Source: Alphaproteobacteria bacterium
Lineage (GTDB): Bacteria; Pseudomonadota; Alphaproteobacteria; Rickettsiales; JABCZZ01
NCBI GenBank assembly: GCA_013289445.1
Contig: JABCZZ010000005.1
Location: forward strand, 1 to 64,000
Direction of reading: 5' to 3'
Length of the DNA: 64,000 bases
In this document: in pieces, positions 38,561-47,782 of the stretch
Numbering within the stretch: position 1 is the first letter of the stretch
Layout of the letters: every line of letters begins with the position of its first letter
Made by a program: the position numbers and the translations under genes
The notes under the pieces: model-generated
The model's database searches: none
What the model was told of the DNA's origin: nothing
The model's input: only the letters and a program-made list of their open reading frames with translations

Positions 38561-39433
38561 ATGACCACCCAAAATAAGAAGATTTCCAAGCGTGATCCGG
38601 AAAACACCATTGCATTCATGGGGGTAGAGGGCACGAACGGCGATCTCGCCTGCCGCCAGAAATATCCCTACATGCACACGCTTGCCTGCCCGACTTTTGA
38701 AGATGTCATCCAGGCAGTCAGTGATAACGAGGCATCACTGGGTCTCATTCCCATCGAGAATTCACATGCTGGCCGGGTGGCGGAAATTCATCAACTGCTG
38801 CCCAAGATGAACCTGCATATCGTCGGCGAGCATTTTCAGGCCATCGAACATCATCTGCTGGCACCCAAAGGCGCAACGCTTGCTACGCTTAAGGAAGTCT
38901 ATTCGCACCCCCAGGCGCTGCTGCAATGCCGCGCGCATCTGCGTGAACTTAAACTTGCCACGCATACCTATGCCAGCACGGCCGATGCCGCCGCCGACGT
39001 GGCGAAGTGGAACGACACTTCCAAGGCAGCCATTGCCTCTGAGCTTGCTTCCGAGCTTTACGGTTTGCAAAACCTGAAACCGCATATTGAAGATGCCAAG
39101 GACAACGTCACCGTCTTCGTCGCGGTGTCACGCGAGCCCGGCGATCCTGACACGGAAAAAGAAAAAGTGCTGACGACGCTTCTGTTCACTATCCGCAATA
39201 TTCCTGCAGCGCTATACAAGGCACTCGGCGGATTTGCCACCAACGGCGTCAATATCCTCAAGCTGGAAAGTTACATTCCCGGTGGCATTTCTTCCTCAGC
39301 GCAATTTTTTCTCACTTTTGAAGGGCATCCCAAGGAGCGCTCGGTACAGCTTACACTCGAGGAGCTGGGGTTTTTCTGCAAAAAAGTGACGGTGCTGGGT
39401 GTCTACCCGGCCGATCCCGTGCGCTATAAATAG
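38561..39433 (+). CDS. pheA: Prephenate dehydratase
   Basis: A 290-residue monofunctional PheA (no chorismate mutase domain) that makes phenylpyruvate for phenylalanine. The catalytic domain has IAFMGVEGTNGDLACRQKYP, LGLIPIENSHAGRVAEIHQL and the segment near KAAIASELASELYGL; the canonical TRF region is replaced by DNVTVFVAVS. The ACT domain (about residues 205-285) carries NILKLESYIPGG, the alphaproteobacterial form of the ESRP motif that binds phenylalanine for feedback control. A TATACT lies at 38512-38517 and AAGGA about 12 bp before the ATG. It ends 2 bp from the convergent bactofilin gene. Confidence 0.93.
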   Translation: MTTQNKKISKRDPENTIAFMGVEGTNGDLACRQKYPYMHTLACPTFEDVIQAVSDNEASLGLIPIENSHAGRVAEIHQLLPKMNLHIVGEHFQAIEHHLLAPKGATLATLKEVYSHPQALLQCRAHLRELKLATHTYASTADAAADVAKWNDTSKAAIASELASELYGLQNLKPHIEDAKDNVTVFVAVSREPGDPDTEKEKVLTTLLFTIRNIPAALYKALGGFATNGVNILKLESYIPGGISSSAQFFLTFEGHPKERSVQLTLEELGFFCKKVTVLGVYPADPVRYK

Positions 39434-39435
39434 CT

Positions 39436-39918
39436 TTAGCTGATCAGGCGGAGATTGCCCGAAAGGGCAGGCGAATCTTCGATGATGCCATCGTCATCGC
39501 TAAGCGTTATCGACGACTCGGAAGTGGCATTGAGCGTCTTCTCCTGGAAGCGCTTGAACTTGCCATCGATGAATGCGCCGTCTTCGACACTGAGCGAATG
39601 ATGCATAATGACACCTTCCACATGGCTGGAAGAATAAAGATGCACACTGAATGCGCGGATGAGTCCTTGCACTTCGCCGTACACATGCACTGCCTGGGCT
39701 ACGACGTCGCCGCGGATTTTGCCATTGGCGCGTATGGTCACCTGTTCGGCTTTGATATTGCCTTCAATGGAGCCATCCACGTCCACGTGACCTTCGCTGA
39801 CCAGATTGCCAAGAATATGAAGGTCGCTGGAAATGACCGAGGGAACGCCTTTGCGGTTACCAGATGCGTTGCTGGCGCTAAGAGCGGCGGAGTCTGCTTT
39901 GCTAGTTTTCGAGAACAT
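39436..39918 (-). CDS. Bactofilin (polymer-forming cytoskeletal protein)
   Basis: A 160-residue bactofilin. ATG 39918 is chosen for the AGGTGA just upstream. A short Ser/Ala-rich N terminus precedes the right-handed beta-helix core (about residues 28-125: VISSDLHILGNLVSEGHVDV, then ANGKIRGDVVAQAVHVYGEV), and a charged tail (SITLSDDDGIIEDSP). Bactofilins form filaments that localise cell-wall enzymes. The start lies 17 bp inside the end of the M23 peptidase gene, and such bactofilin/M23 pairs are common and functionally linked in cell-shape control. Confidence 0.92.
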   Translation of the reverse strand: MFSKTSKADSAALSASNASGNRKGVPSVISSDLHILGNLVSEGHVDVDGSIEGNIKAEQVTIRANGKIRGDVVAQAVHVYGEVQGLIRAFSVHLYSSSHVEGVIMHHSLSVEDGAFIDGKFKRFQEKTLNATSESSITLSDDDGIIEDSPALSGNLRLIS

Positions 39919-41200
39919 ATTCACCTGCATGTAGGAATTTAACGGGATTGACTGGACGGTCGTTGATGCGCACTTCAAAGTGCAGATGGGGACCGGTGCT
40001 GCGGCCGGTACTGCCCTGGATGCCGATAAGCTGGCCTTTGCGTACATACTGGCCTTCATGCACCAGCACTTGGCTCATATGCGCATAGCGCGTCACAATG
40101 CCAAAGCCATGATCGATGTCCACGGCATTGCCGTAAGCGGCTTTGCGGCCGGCGGTGATGATTCTGCCCGCGCTTGCGCTAAATATGTGCGAACCGGCGG
40201 GGCCTGCGAGATCAACGCCGGGATGGATGGCCCAGCGGTGATTGAGCGGGTCAAGGCGCTTGCCAAAGGGACCGGTTACCTGCGCATCGGCAATCGGGGA
40301 GCGAATCGGCAATTGTTCCACGATGTCATGCAGCAGCACAAGACGATCGACATTGGCGAGCAGCTCGCGGTCGGCGTCGTTAAACGAACTGACATCAGCA
40401 GGAATGAACGGGCCGCCCTGATTTTCATGCGCGCGCGACTCTTTCTTGGCCGTATCATCATTGGGGTCGGCATCTACCGTCGGCTCAGGTGTCAGGTGCA
40501 CAGAGCCCGTGGCCTGCGCTGCTTCGGGAAGAGGCAGATGCGAGGCGGTATTGTCGGCATGCTTAGAGGCGGAGTCGGCAGTGGCAGCTGCATGTTCATG
40601 CTCAAGCCGCTCCGCATCAAGGCCGGTCATGGTGATGATATCTTCGAAATAAGCGATCTTCTTGTCGGTGCGCTCGCGTATAGCGGTCACCAGATGATCA
40701 TTCTCATCACGAATTTCGCTGATGCGTGCTTCGAGATAGGTGATGCGGTCGGCAAGTTTGGAATTATTCTGGCCGAAAATATTTTCGGCGGAAAGATCGG
40801 TGGGCGAGATGGTGAAGCGCGAATCACGCGGTTCGCTTGAATACTGTTCGATGATAAACTTGTTGTAGGCGGAAAGTTCCTTGCCGTTCTGGCCGAGTTT
40901 CACGAGATCGCGCTTGAGGATGCTCATCTCTTCGCCGATACGGGTTTTCTCCAGCGTAGTGGAGACGATCTTCTGTTCTTTATCTTTGAGGGCGGAACGG
41001 GCGCTCATATAGCTGCCGGTGATGTAAGAGATGCCGGAGAAAAATCCCAGCAAGCCTACGAGTATTAATACCTGCATGGTTCCGCTGAGCGGAACATGGT
41101 CGACTTTATGCTCAGAGATGATGATGACGTTGCGCGCACGAAAGAGTCGTTTAACGACGGCGGTAAAAGCCTTAAATAGGCTGGTTTTTTTGCTATACAT
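39902..41200 (-). CDS. M23-family murein endopeptidase, membrane-anchored
   Basis: A 432-residue protein. ATG 41200 is preferred to an upstream in-frame start with no ribosome site. It has a basic cytoplasmic N terminus, one TM helix (about residues 40-62, TMQVLILVGLLGFFSGISYI), a periplasmic coiled-coil region rich in Lys/Glu (about 70-205), a Pro/Ala/Asp linker, and a C-terminal LytM domain with the zinc ligands in HPGVDLAGPAG and GPHLHFEVRIND. It should cut peptide cross-links in peptidoglycan. It overlaps the bactofilin gene by 17 bp. Confidence 0.93.
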   Translation of the reverse strand: MYSKKTSLFKAFTAVVKRLFRARNVIIISEHKVDHVPLSGTMQVLILVGLLGFFSGISYITGSYMSARSALKDKEQKIVSTTLEKTRIGEEMSILKRDLVKLGQNGKELSAYNKFIIEQYSSEPRDSRFTISPTDLSAENIFGQNNSKLADRITYLEARISEIRDENDHLVTAIRERTDKKIAYFEDIITMTGLDAERLEHEHAAATADSASKHADNTASHLPLPEAAQATGSVHLTPEPTVDADPNDDTAKKESRAHENQGGPFIPADVSSFNDADRELLANVDRLVLLHDIVEQLPIRSPIADAQVTGPFGKRLDPLNHRWAIHPGVDLAGPAGSHIFSASAGRIITAGRKAAYGNAVDIDHGFGIVTRYAHMSQVLVHEGQYVRKGQLIGIQGSTGRSTGPHLHFEVRINDRPVNPVKFLHAGEYVLEN

Positions 41201-41317
41201 CTCGATGTTGCCCTTTGTTGTTTGCAGTGACGCCCGGTGCTGAAAACATCGAAACAGCATGGGCAAACGTCGCAACGAATAAAAGAAGCCTTTTGATATG
41301 CTTAGGCGCGTTCTGTT

Positions 41318-42631
41318 TTATTCGCAGCGTTGTAACAAAGAGGCAAAAAATCCGTCTGTCCCGTCTTGGTGCGGAGTTAATCGGAAACTGCTACCCTGTT
41401 TCACTGTTTGTTGGGGTAGGTTAGACCATATTTTTTCCGCGGAAACAACCCTGAATTTTTCGTGGTCTTTAACAAACTGCTCAATCTGCGACTCATTCTC
41501 GCTTTGAAGCAGAGAACAGGTGATATAAAGCAGGTGCCCATTCTTTTTTACGAGCCTTGCCGCGCTATCTAAAACCCGTTGTTGGATGGCCTGAATATCC
41601 TGCAAATCTTTTGGCCCGAATCGCCATTTCAAATCAGGATTGCGTCGCCATGTGCCGCAGCCACTGCAGGGTGCATCCACCAGTACGCCGTCGGCGGAGT
41701 CTTTGTGGCGTTTAATGAAAGCATCATGCTCTGAAGTAATAACATGCAGCTGCACATTATCTACTTTGGCGCGGCTTAGGCGCGGACGCATCTGCTCTAA
41801 GCGACGTTTGGACGTATCCCATGCGAGGATACGCCCCTTGTTTTTCATCTGTGCGGCAAGCGCCAGCGTTTTGCCGCCGGCGCCGGCACAAAAGTCGATG
41901 ACCTTGTCGCCGGGCTTCACCGGCAGCAACAGACTCACCAGCTGCGAGCCTTCATCCTGCATTTCAAACCAGCCTTTTTTAAACGTCTCACTGGTAAATA
42001 CAGGTGAGCGCTTTTTTAAACGCACGCCTAGCGGTGAAAGCGTCGTGGGCTCGGCGTCATATTTTTCTTTTTTCAGCGCATCAAGTAATGCTTCGCGTGT
42101 GGTAAGCAGCGTATTGGTGCGCAGATCGACTGTGGCTTCTTCACTGAGCGCCGCCATTTCCTTTTTCCATTCGGGCCCAAGCGAGGTTTTTAGTTCCCCG
42201 AGCATCCATTCAGGGAAATTATAACGCACGTGATCGGGCATATCGCGATGAATGAGTGGCTTGCCTGCAATCGCTTTAGCGAAATTGATTTCGCCTTGAG
42301 ATAAACGTGCTGCGGAAAATTTATCGCCATCCATGGCTTCGTACAGATCCGCAAGGGTATAGTGTTTTTGCAGTACCAGAGCGCCTATCGTAAGTGCGCG
42401 CGCGCCGCTCTGATTGTTCTCCTCGCACCACCAGTTAAGAAGGCCGTAATTACGGATGATGAAATAGATAAGCTCGGCAACATTGCCGCGATCCTTGGAG
42501 CCCATGAAGCGTCGCTGCTTGAAATAATGATGCATGGCGATGTCGGCGGGCAGGGGAGATTTGCTTCCCCAGGATGCAATGCAGGTCTCCAGTAACTCGA
42601 TGGTGGCGGCTACCCGCGCGGAATCACGCAT
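41318..42631 (-). CDS. rsmB: rRNA m5C methyltransferase, RsmB family
   Basis: A 437-residue SAM-dependent RNA cytosine-5 methyltransferase. The N-terminal part (about residues 1-130) resembles the NusB-like domain of RsmB. The catalytic domain has [40 protein letters not shown] (SAM binding), [20 protein letters not shown] (releasing Cys) and [14 protein letters not shown] (nucleophile Cys). The target is probably C967 of 16S rRNA, though other NSUN-type targets cannot be excluded. It overlaps lipA by 8 bp and is co-directional with it. Confidence 0.88.
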   Translation of the reverse strand: MRDSARVAATIELLETCIASWGSKSPLPADIAMHHYFKQRRFMGSKDRGNVAELIYFIIRNYGLLNWWCEENNQSGARALTIGALVLQKHYTLADLYEAMDGDKFSAARLSQGEINFAKAIAGKPLIHRDMPDHVRYNFPEWMLGELKTSLGPEWKKEMAALSEEATVDLRTNTLLTTREALLDALKKEKYDAEPTTLSPLGVRLKKRSPVFTSETFKKGWFEMQDEGSQLVSLLLPVKPGDKVIDFCAGAGGKTLALAAQMKNKGRILAWDTSKRRLEQMRPRLSRAKVDNVQLHVITSEHDAFIKRHKDSADGVLVDAPCSGCGTWRRNPDLKWRFGPKDLQDIQAIQQRVLDSAARLVKKNGHLLYITCSLLQSENESQIEQFVKDHEKFRVVSAEKIWSNLPQQTVKQGSSFRLTPHQDGTDGFFASLLQRCE

Positions 42632-43553
42632 TGCTCTGTGTTAACTGGGCTTCGCGGGCTTTTTTCATCACTTCGAAATCCTCTCCCGCATGATACGAAG
42701 AACGAGTAAGCGGTGAGGCGGAGACCATCAGGAAACCTTTAGCCTTGGCCATGCGCGCGTAATAATCGAACTCGTCGGGTGTAACAAAACGCACGACCGG
42801 TGCATGCGCCGGTGTGGGTTGCAGATACTGGCCGATGGTAATGAAGTCGACTTCGGCAGCGCGCAGATCATCCATCACCTGCATCACTTCGTCTTTGTCT
42901 TCGCCGAGTCCCACCATCAGGCCGGACTTGGTGAAGATAGACGGATCGAGTTCTTTCACCGTCTTAAGCAGATGCAGCGAATTAAAGTAACGTGCGCCCG
43001 GACGGATGGTCTTATAAAGCCTGGGCACGGTCTCGATATTATGATTGTAAACGTCGGGCCGCGCCTTAACGACAACGGGAATCGCATGTTCCTTGCGCAG
43101 GAAATCCGGCGTCAGCACTTCAATCGTGGTGCTGGGCGCCAGCGCGCGCATCCTTGCTATACATTCAGCAAAATGTCCCGCGCCGCCATCTTCAAGGTCG
43201 TCGCGATCCACCGAAGTGACGACGACATGGCTGAGTCCCAGCTTGGCCACGGCCTGGGCAAGGTTTTCCGGCTCATGCGGATTGAGCGTTCCGGGCACTC
43301 CGGTCTTGATATTGCAAAACGCGCAGGCGCGTGTGCAGGTGTCGCCCATAATCATGACGGTCGCGTGCTTTTTGCTCCAGCATTCGCCGATATTTGGGCA
43401 GGCCGCTTCCTCGCAGACGGTGTTGAGCTTTAAGCCGTGAATCACGTCACGCGTCGCCTGATATTCTTTCGACACGGGCGCCTTCACCCGAATCCAATCG
43501 GGCTTGGGCAGTTTGGCGGCCTTTTTCTCGTTAAGTGCGATGAGGTTAGACAT
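42624..43553 (-). CDS. lipA: Lipoyl synthase
   Basis: A 309-residue radical-SAM enzyme that inserts two sulfurs into protein-bound octanoate. I use ATG 43553 ([20 protein letters not shown]), typical for the family; an ATG 30 bp upstream is possible. The auxiliary cluster motif [16 protein letters not shown] and the radical-SAM motif [13 protein letters not shown] are intact, and RSSYHAGE near the end supplies the serine ligand of the auxiliary cluster. Length is normal. Its stop lies inside the rsmB start region, so the two are co-transcribed. Confidence 0.97.
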   Translation of the reverse strand: MSNLIALNEKKAAKLPKPDWIRVKAPVSKEYQATRDVIHGLKLNTVCEEAACPNIGECWSKKHATVMIMGDTCTRACAFCNIKTGVPGTLNPHEPENLAQAVAKLGLSHVVVTSVDRDDLEDGGAGHFAECIARMRALAPSTTIEVLTPDFLRKEHAIPVVVKARPDVYNHNIETVPRLYKTIRPGARYFNSLHLLKTVKELDPSIFTKSGLMVGLGEDKDEVMQVMDDLRAAEVDFITIGQYLQPTPAHAPVVRFVTPDEFDYYARMAKAKGFLMVSASPLTRSSYHAGEDFEVMKKAREAQLTQSNA

Positions 43554-43641
43554 AGGCTGCCAATCTGTACGAAACCGTTGCATTTGGCAAGGAAATGCGT
43601 ATGTTTAGCACCCTTGAAATATACGCATAGCTGGAGGAATC

Positions 43642-44040
43642 ATGGCCCGCGTTACCGTAGAAGACTGCATTATGAACATCCCGAACCGTTTTGAGCTGGT
43701 CATTACCGCTGCGCAGCGCGCCAAGCAGATTGCGTCCGGAACCCCCCTCACCATCGAACGCGACAATGACAAGGACGCCGTGGTGTCACTGCGTGAAATC
43801 GCCGATAAGACCATTGACCTGGGCCAGACCAAGGAAGACATCATCCAGTCTTTCTGCAAAAAGCAGATGATTGAAGCCGCTTCAAGCGCGCAAGCCAAAG
43901 ACAATTCGGAAGTCAAAGCCATGCTCGCCGAAGAAGGCGCGCAGGTGGCTGATGACGTTGCTGACCACCTCACTGTGGGTGTTGCCGGTGGCAAGTCTGG
44001 TCTTTCCTTCGAAGGCGATAACGTCGAAGTCGAAGACTAA
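43642..44040 (+). CDS. rpoZ: RNA polymerase omega subunit
   Basis: A 132-residue omega subunit with [20 protein letters not shown] and [11 protein letters not shown], then [13 protein letters not shown] strong Shine-Dalgarno (TGGAGG) precedes the ATG. The C-terminal part beyond about residue 75 is acidic and longer than in E. coli omega (91), as in other alphaproteobacteria. Omega helps assemble RNA polymerase and binds ppGpp. The usual neighbour spoT/rel is absent; a GT87-like gene follows after 6 bp. Confidence 0.96.
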   Translation: MARVTVEDCIMNIPNRFELVITAAQRAKQIASGTPLTIERDNDKDAVVSLREIADKTIDLGQTKEDIIQSFCKKQMIEAASSAQAKDNSEVKAMLAEEGAQVADDVADHLTVGVAGGKSGLSFEGDNVEVED

Positions 44041-44046
44041 GCATAC

Positions 44047-45264
44047 ATGCCCGCGGCTGCTTTCAAAAGTCGCCTAGCACTTATCTGCCAGAAGATGCGC
44101 CAGCCGCTTACGACGCGACAGGCATATTTTCTTATCTTTGGTATTTCAAGCGGCGTCTATTTTATAGACTTCCTCTGTTATTTATACCGTCACTATCTGC
44201 CGATCGCTGGCAATCTGGCACATGACCATACGGTCATAGGCCTGGATTTCTCAGAATTCTGGATGGCGGCGCGGTTGTTGATAACGCAGGGCGCACAGGC
44301 AGTATATGAACCGCTGGTATATGCCAATAAAATGATCGCGGAGTTTGATGATCCCGGCCGTGTGTGGGCGTATCCTCCGACTTTTCTTCTCATAGTGTGG
44401 CCTCTGGGAATATTGCCCTACAAGGCAGCGTTAATTATTTGGCTTGGCATTTCGTTAATCGTATTCGTTCTTGCCAATCGCCCGGCACATCTCAACTTTC
44501 TTGTATGTGCGGCGCTTTGCCTTTTAATACCCAATGTAAGCTACAGCATGTTTCAAGGACAAAATGGGTTGCTGACATCGGCATTATTGATAGCGGCAAT
44601 GCATTTAAATGCCCGCAAGCCTTACGTTGCCGGAATGTTGTTTGGGGCAATGATAATCAAGCCGCAACTTGCTTTAATGGTGCCGATTTATCTCTGCGCT
44701 ACACGCAATTGGCGAACAATGGTGGCATCGTTTGCGAGCGCGCTTTGCATCATCTGCGCCAGCATCGCGGCATTCGGCACGAATGCATGGGAGGCCTATT
44801 TTACGCAGATATCGACGTATGCGTCCTATTTAATGGGTGCATTATTTCATAGAGGGATGCCCACTATGTATATGTTCGTCTTATTCATTACCCACCATCC
44901 GATGGCGGCGATGGTTGCACAGGCCTGCTGCAGCGTAATAATACTTATCAGTAGCTATTATGCATTTACCGCCACTCGCAATTCAGGGATGCATTTTATG
45001 ATAGTTGCAGCCGGCATGTTTCTAATCACACCTTATACGTTCGTGTATGACCTGCCCATAGTATCTATCGCTGTTTTGTATCTATTGTGGCATGACAACG
45101 AACCTCTGCGCTGGCAGAAGGTTTTACTGTATGGCGCGGTCTGGTTTCTGCCGCTTATTCAGCTTTCTTTGCCTATAGGCGCACTGGTGCTGAGCCTATT
45201 TTATTGGCACGTATATGACATGGCCTTACGTCAGGAAGTGACGGCAACAGAGGTGGTCGGCTGA
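44047..45264 (+). CDS. GT87-like (DUF2029) membrane glycosyltransferase
   Basis: A 405-residue polytopic protein with about ten TM helices. The pattern fits DUF2029/GT87: a first TM helix, then a periplasmic loop with the acidic pair in VIGLDFSEFWMAARLL, GRVWAYPPTFLLIVWPL, FQGQNGLLTSALLIAAMHLN and GAMIIKPQLALMVPIYL. Members of this family are polyprenol-dependent mannosyltransferases or relatives. The substrate here is unknown. Sequence composition is more AT-rich than the flanks. It starts 6 bp after rpoZ without a clear ribosome site and overlaps the convergent cobA by 34 bp. Confidence 0.8.
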   Translation: MPAAAFKSRLALICQKMRQPLTTRQAYFLIFGISSGVYFIDFLCYLYRHYLPIAGNLAHDHTVIGLDFSEFWMAARLLITQGAQAVYEPLVYANKMIAEFDDPGRVWAYPPTFLLIVWPLGILPYKAALIIWLGISLIVFVLANRPAHLNFLVCAALCLLIPNVSYSMFQGQNGLLTSALLIAAMHLNARKPYVAGMLFGAMIIKPQLALMVPIYLCATRNWRTMVASFASALCIICASIAAFGTNAWEAYFTQISTYASYLMGALFHRGMPTMYMFVLFITHHPMAAMVAQACCSVIILISSYYAFTATRNSGMHFMIVAAGMFLITPYTFVYDLPIVSIAVLYLLWHDNEPLRWQKVLLYGAVWFLPLIQLSLPIGALVLSLFYWHVYDMALRQEVTATEVVG

Positions 45265-46034
45265 GTGGCGGAATTTGGTTTTTTGCTTCTATGGAGTGCC
45301 TTATGCAATGAAACCACTCTTCCAATAATGAGCAGGGTAGGCGGTTCTAATTGCGCTGCTTTCACATCGCTTGCAATATTTTTTAAGGTACTGACGATGA
45401 CGCGTTGTTGGGGGGTAGTGCCATCCTGAATGGCGGCGGCGGGAAAATTTTCGGGCAGCCCATACTCTATAAGTTTGCGCGCGATAATAGGCAGATTGGC
45501 AAGTCCCATATACACCACCAGCGTGCTGCTTGCATCGGCGAGCGACGGCCAGTCGAACTCGGTGTCCGGGTTTTTGCAGTGGCCGGTGATATAGCGCACG
45601 GAGCTGGCAAGATCGCGGTGTGTCAGCGGAATGCCCGCATAGGCGCTGCAGCCTGACGCAGAGCTGATGCCGGGGACGATATCAAAAACTATGTTATGCT
45701 TGGCAAGGTATTCGGCCTCTTCACCGCCGCGGCCAAAAATAAACGGATCGCCACCTTTGAGCCGCACCGCTTTTCTGCCCGCACGCGCAAGCGACACCAG
45801 CAATTCATTGATTTCTTCCTGCGTCATGACGTGCTGCTTGCAGGATTTGCCGGCGAAGAATCGCGCCGCACCCTTGGGAATGAGATCCAAAAGCTCGGGG
45901 GGAATAAGCCGGTCATAGACCACCGCTTCTGCCGCGCAAAGCAGCCGATGGGCTTTAAGCGTTAGTAGTTCCGGATCCCCTGGGCCCGCACCGATGATGG
46001 CGACGGGATATATTTTTTTTCCAGCCTTTGGCAT
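45231..46034 (-). CDS. cobA: Uroporphyrinogen-III C-methyltransferase (SUMT)
   Basis: A 267-residue enzyme that methylates uroporphyrinogen III at C2 and C7 to precorrin-2, the branch point to siroheme and cobalamin. It shows AIIGAGPGDPELLTLKAHRL, VVYDRLIPPELLDLIPKGA, RLKGGDPFIFGRGGEEAEYL and VPGISSASGCSAYAGIPLTH. There is no siroheme ferrochelatase/dehydrogenase fusion (CysG), and no cob or sulfite reductase gene nearby. The last 12 codons overlap the end of the convergent membrane protein gene. Confidence 0.93.
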   Translation of the reverse strand: MPKAGKKIYPVAIIGAGPGDPELLTLKAHRLLCAAEAVVYDRLIPPELLDLIPKGAARFFAGKSCKQHVMTQEEINELLVSLARAGRKAVRLKGGDPFIFGRGGEEAEYLAKHNIVFDIVPGISSASGCSAYAGIPLTHRDLASSVRYITGHCKNPDTEFDWPSLADASSTLVVYMGLANLPIIARKLIEYGLPENFPAAAIQDGTTPQQRVIVSTLKNIASDVKAAQLEPPTLLIIGRVVSLHKALHRSKKPNSATQPTTSVAVTS

Positions 46035-46098
46035 ATCCGCAGTATAATATTACACTTTAAAAATGCAATTAATAAATAATCACATTAATATTTTGTTA

Positions 46099-47025
46099 TT
46101 ATGGCGTCTTATCGCCGTGAAGTGGATCCTGATGGATGATAATGTCGGTATTGGCAAACGCCTTCATCAGCGCATCTTCCACACGGTCGGAAATCTCATG
46201 CGCACGCCTTAGGCTCATATTTTGGTCAAGATCCAGATGGAACTGGATAAAGCCATGGATACCCGACCTGCGCGTACGCAACTCGTGCAGGCCGATAACT
46301 TCCGAATCTGCGCAGACGATGCGCTTGATTTCCTCACGTTCGGCATCTGAAAATTCGCGGTCCATAAGATTCTGAAAGGCTGACTGGCCAATGGTGAAGG
46401 AGCCATAGAGAATATAGGCGGCGATAAGCAGAGCGATGAACGGGTCGGCAACTTTGATTCCAAGTCCCGCTGTAAGGCACAAGGCGACAATAACTCCGAC
46501 ATTGGTGAGGAAATCGACAAAATAATGCAGCGCGTCCGCGGCCACGACGCCCGAAGCCGTTTTGCGCACCACATGCCGCTGATAGCCCACGAGGCCGAGG
46601 CTGAGCACAATCGAGACGATCATGACGCCGATGCCGATAGCTGAATTGTAAATGGTCGAGGGTGAAATAATGCGGTGGATGCCTTCTATAACAAGGAATA
46701 CGCCGGAGCCGCAGATAAATATAGCTTGTACAAGAGTGGCCAGATCTTCCGCCTTGCCGTGGCCGAAGCGGTGTTCGTGGTCAGGGGGCTGCAGCGCATA
46801 GCGCACAGCCATAAAGTTAATAGTGGAGGCGATGACGTCGAGCATCGAGTCGGCAAGCGAAGACATCATGCTCAGCGAATCGGTCATCGACCAGGCAATT
46901 CCCTTAAGCGTCACCAGAATAATGCCTACCACCAGCGACAGCAAGGTGGCGCGCCGCATCAGATGACCAGACGGGCTATCCGGCCCTTGGTCTTTCGTTT
47001 GAGAATTCTGGCTATAAATGGGCAA
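46099..47025 (-). CDS. fieF: Cation diffusion facilitator, FieF-like
   Basis: A 308-residue CDF exporter of divalent metals (Fe, Zn or related) in exchange for protons. It has six TM helices; the transport site uses SLADSMLD in helix 2 and HYFVDFLTN in helix 5, matching the D..D/H..D arrangement of E. coli FieF. The loop DHEHRFGHGKAEDLATLVQA is a family signature. The C-terminal cytoplasmic metal-sensing domain begins near MDREFSDAEREEIKRIV. A Fur-like half site lies upstream. Confidence 0.92.
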   Translation of the reverse strand: MPIYSQNSQTKDQGPDSPSGHLMRRATLLSLVVGIILVTLKGIAWSMTDSLSMMSSLADSMLDVIASTINFMAVRYALQPPDHEHRFGHGKAEDLATLVQAIFICGSGVFLVIEGIHRIISPSTIYNSAIGIGVMIVSIVLSLGLVGYQRHVVRKTASGVVAADALHYFVDFLTNVGVIVALCLTAGLGIKVADPFIALLIAAYILYGSFTIGQSAFQNLMDREFSDAEREEIKRIVCADSEVIGLHELRTRRSGIHGFIQFHLDLDQNMSLRRAHEISDRVEDALMKAFANTDIIIHQDPLHGDKTP

Positions 47026-47057
47026 GATGAATTTTATGCAATGTAGATTTAACGAAA

Positions 47058-47073
47058 TGATAATGATGATTTT
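47058..47073 (-). promoter_or_regulatory. Possible Fur-type half site upstream of fieF
   Basis: About 33 bp upstream of the fieF start, TGATAATGATGATTTT matches the left 7-mer TGATAAT of the Fur 7-1-7 motif exactly and the right 7-mer only partly (4 of 7). An iron-responsive regulator at an iron/zinc exporter would make sense. AT-rich sequence makes chance matches likely. Confidence 0.25.
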
Positions 47074-47169
47074 ATTGATAACATGTCAGGCTTATGGAAT
47101 AAATAGGCAGTATTCTTTGTTGCGCATAGCACATTTATTTCTACCATCAATTTATAAGGAACAGGTTAT

Positions 47170-47682
47170 ATGAAATTTCATCGGTTTCTAGCCGTCTTGG
47201 TGGCGACCTCCATGCTGGCAGGCTGTAATCCGCCGCCTCCGGGCGCGGGTCAGGATACGGGCGGTATCTCCAAACAGGATATCGGTACGGTATTAGGTGG
47301 TGTCGGCGGTGCCGTTATCGGCTCGCAATTTGGCAGGGGAACCGGCCAGATTGCTGCCACAGCTGCAGGCGCGCTGCTCGGCGGATTTGCAGGCAGCTCG
47401 ATAGGCAAATCGCTCGACAAGGCCGATGCGGCCGCGGCCAATGCCGCTGCGCAGAAGGCGATGGAAAATTCGCCGACCGGTCAGCCGACGTCGTGGAAAA
47501 ACCCTGACAGCGGCAATTCCGGCACAGTGACGCCGCAGGCGCCCTACCAGAAAGCCGATGGCACCTATTGCCGCGAATTCAGCCAGACCATTGTGGTTGG
47601 CGGCGAGAAGAAGCAGGGTTACGGCACGGCTTGCCGTCAGCCTGACGGAAGCTGGCAGATCCAGAATACTAGCAGCAACTAA
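47170..47682 (+). CDS. Glycine-zipper lipoprotein, 17-kDa surface antigen family
   Basis: A 170-residue outer-membrane lipoprotein. The signal peptide ends in a good lipobox, SMLAGCN. A Gly-rich zipper follows (VLGGVGGAVIGSQFGRGTGQ; AAGALLGGFAGSSIGKSLD), and the C-terminal part YCREFSQTIVVGGEKKQGYG then TACRQPDGSWQI is the signature of the Rickettsia 17-kDa antigen family. The two Cys in that domain may form a disulfide. The ribosome site is AAGGAAC. It has its own terminator. Confidence 0.9.
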   Translation: MKFHRFLAVLVATSMLAGCNPPPPGAGQDTGGISKQDIGTVLGGVGGAVIGSQFGRGTGQIAATAAGALLGGFAGSSIGKSLDKADAAAANAAAQKAMENSPTGQPTSWKNPDSGNSGTVTPQAPYQKADGTYCREFSQTIVVGGEKKQGYGTACRQPDGSWQIQNTSSN

Positions 47683-47700
47683 TTAACTTTTTTAAGAATG

Positions 47701-47744
47701 CGCCCGCCCCTTATGCTTGACATGAAGGGCGGGCGATGTTTTTT
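47701..47744 (+). terminator. Rho-independent terminator of the glycine-zipper lipoprotein gene
   Basis: A perfect 9-bp GC stem CGCCCGCCC (47701-47709) and GGGCGGGCG (47727-47735) with a 17-base loop is followed by ATG and a T6 run. It begins 18 bp after the lipoprotein stop and precedes fabI by about 40 bp. Confidence 0.88.
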
Positions 47745-47782
47745 GTGGGTCACGACATTTAAACCATAAAGTCAGACACATC

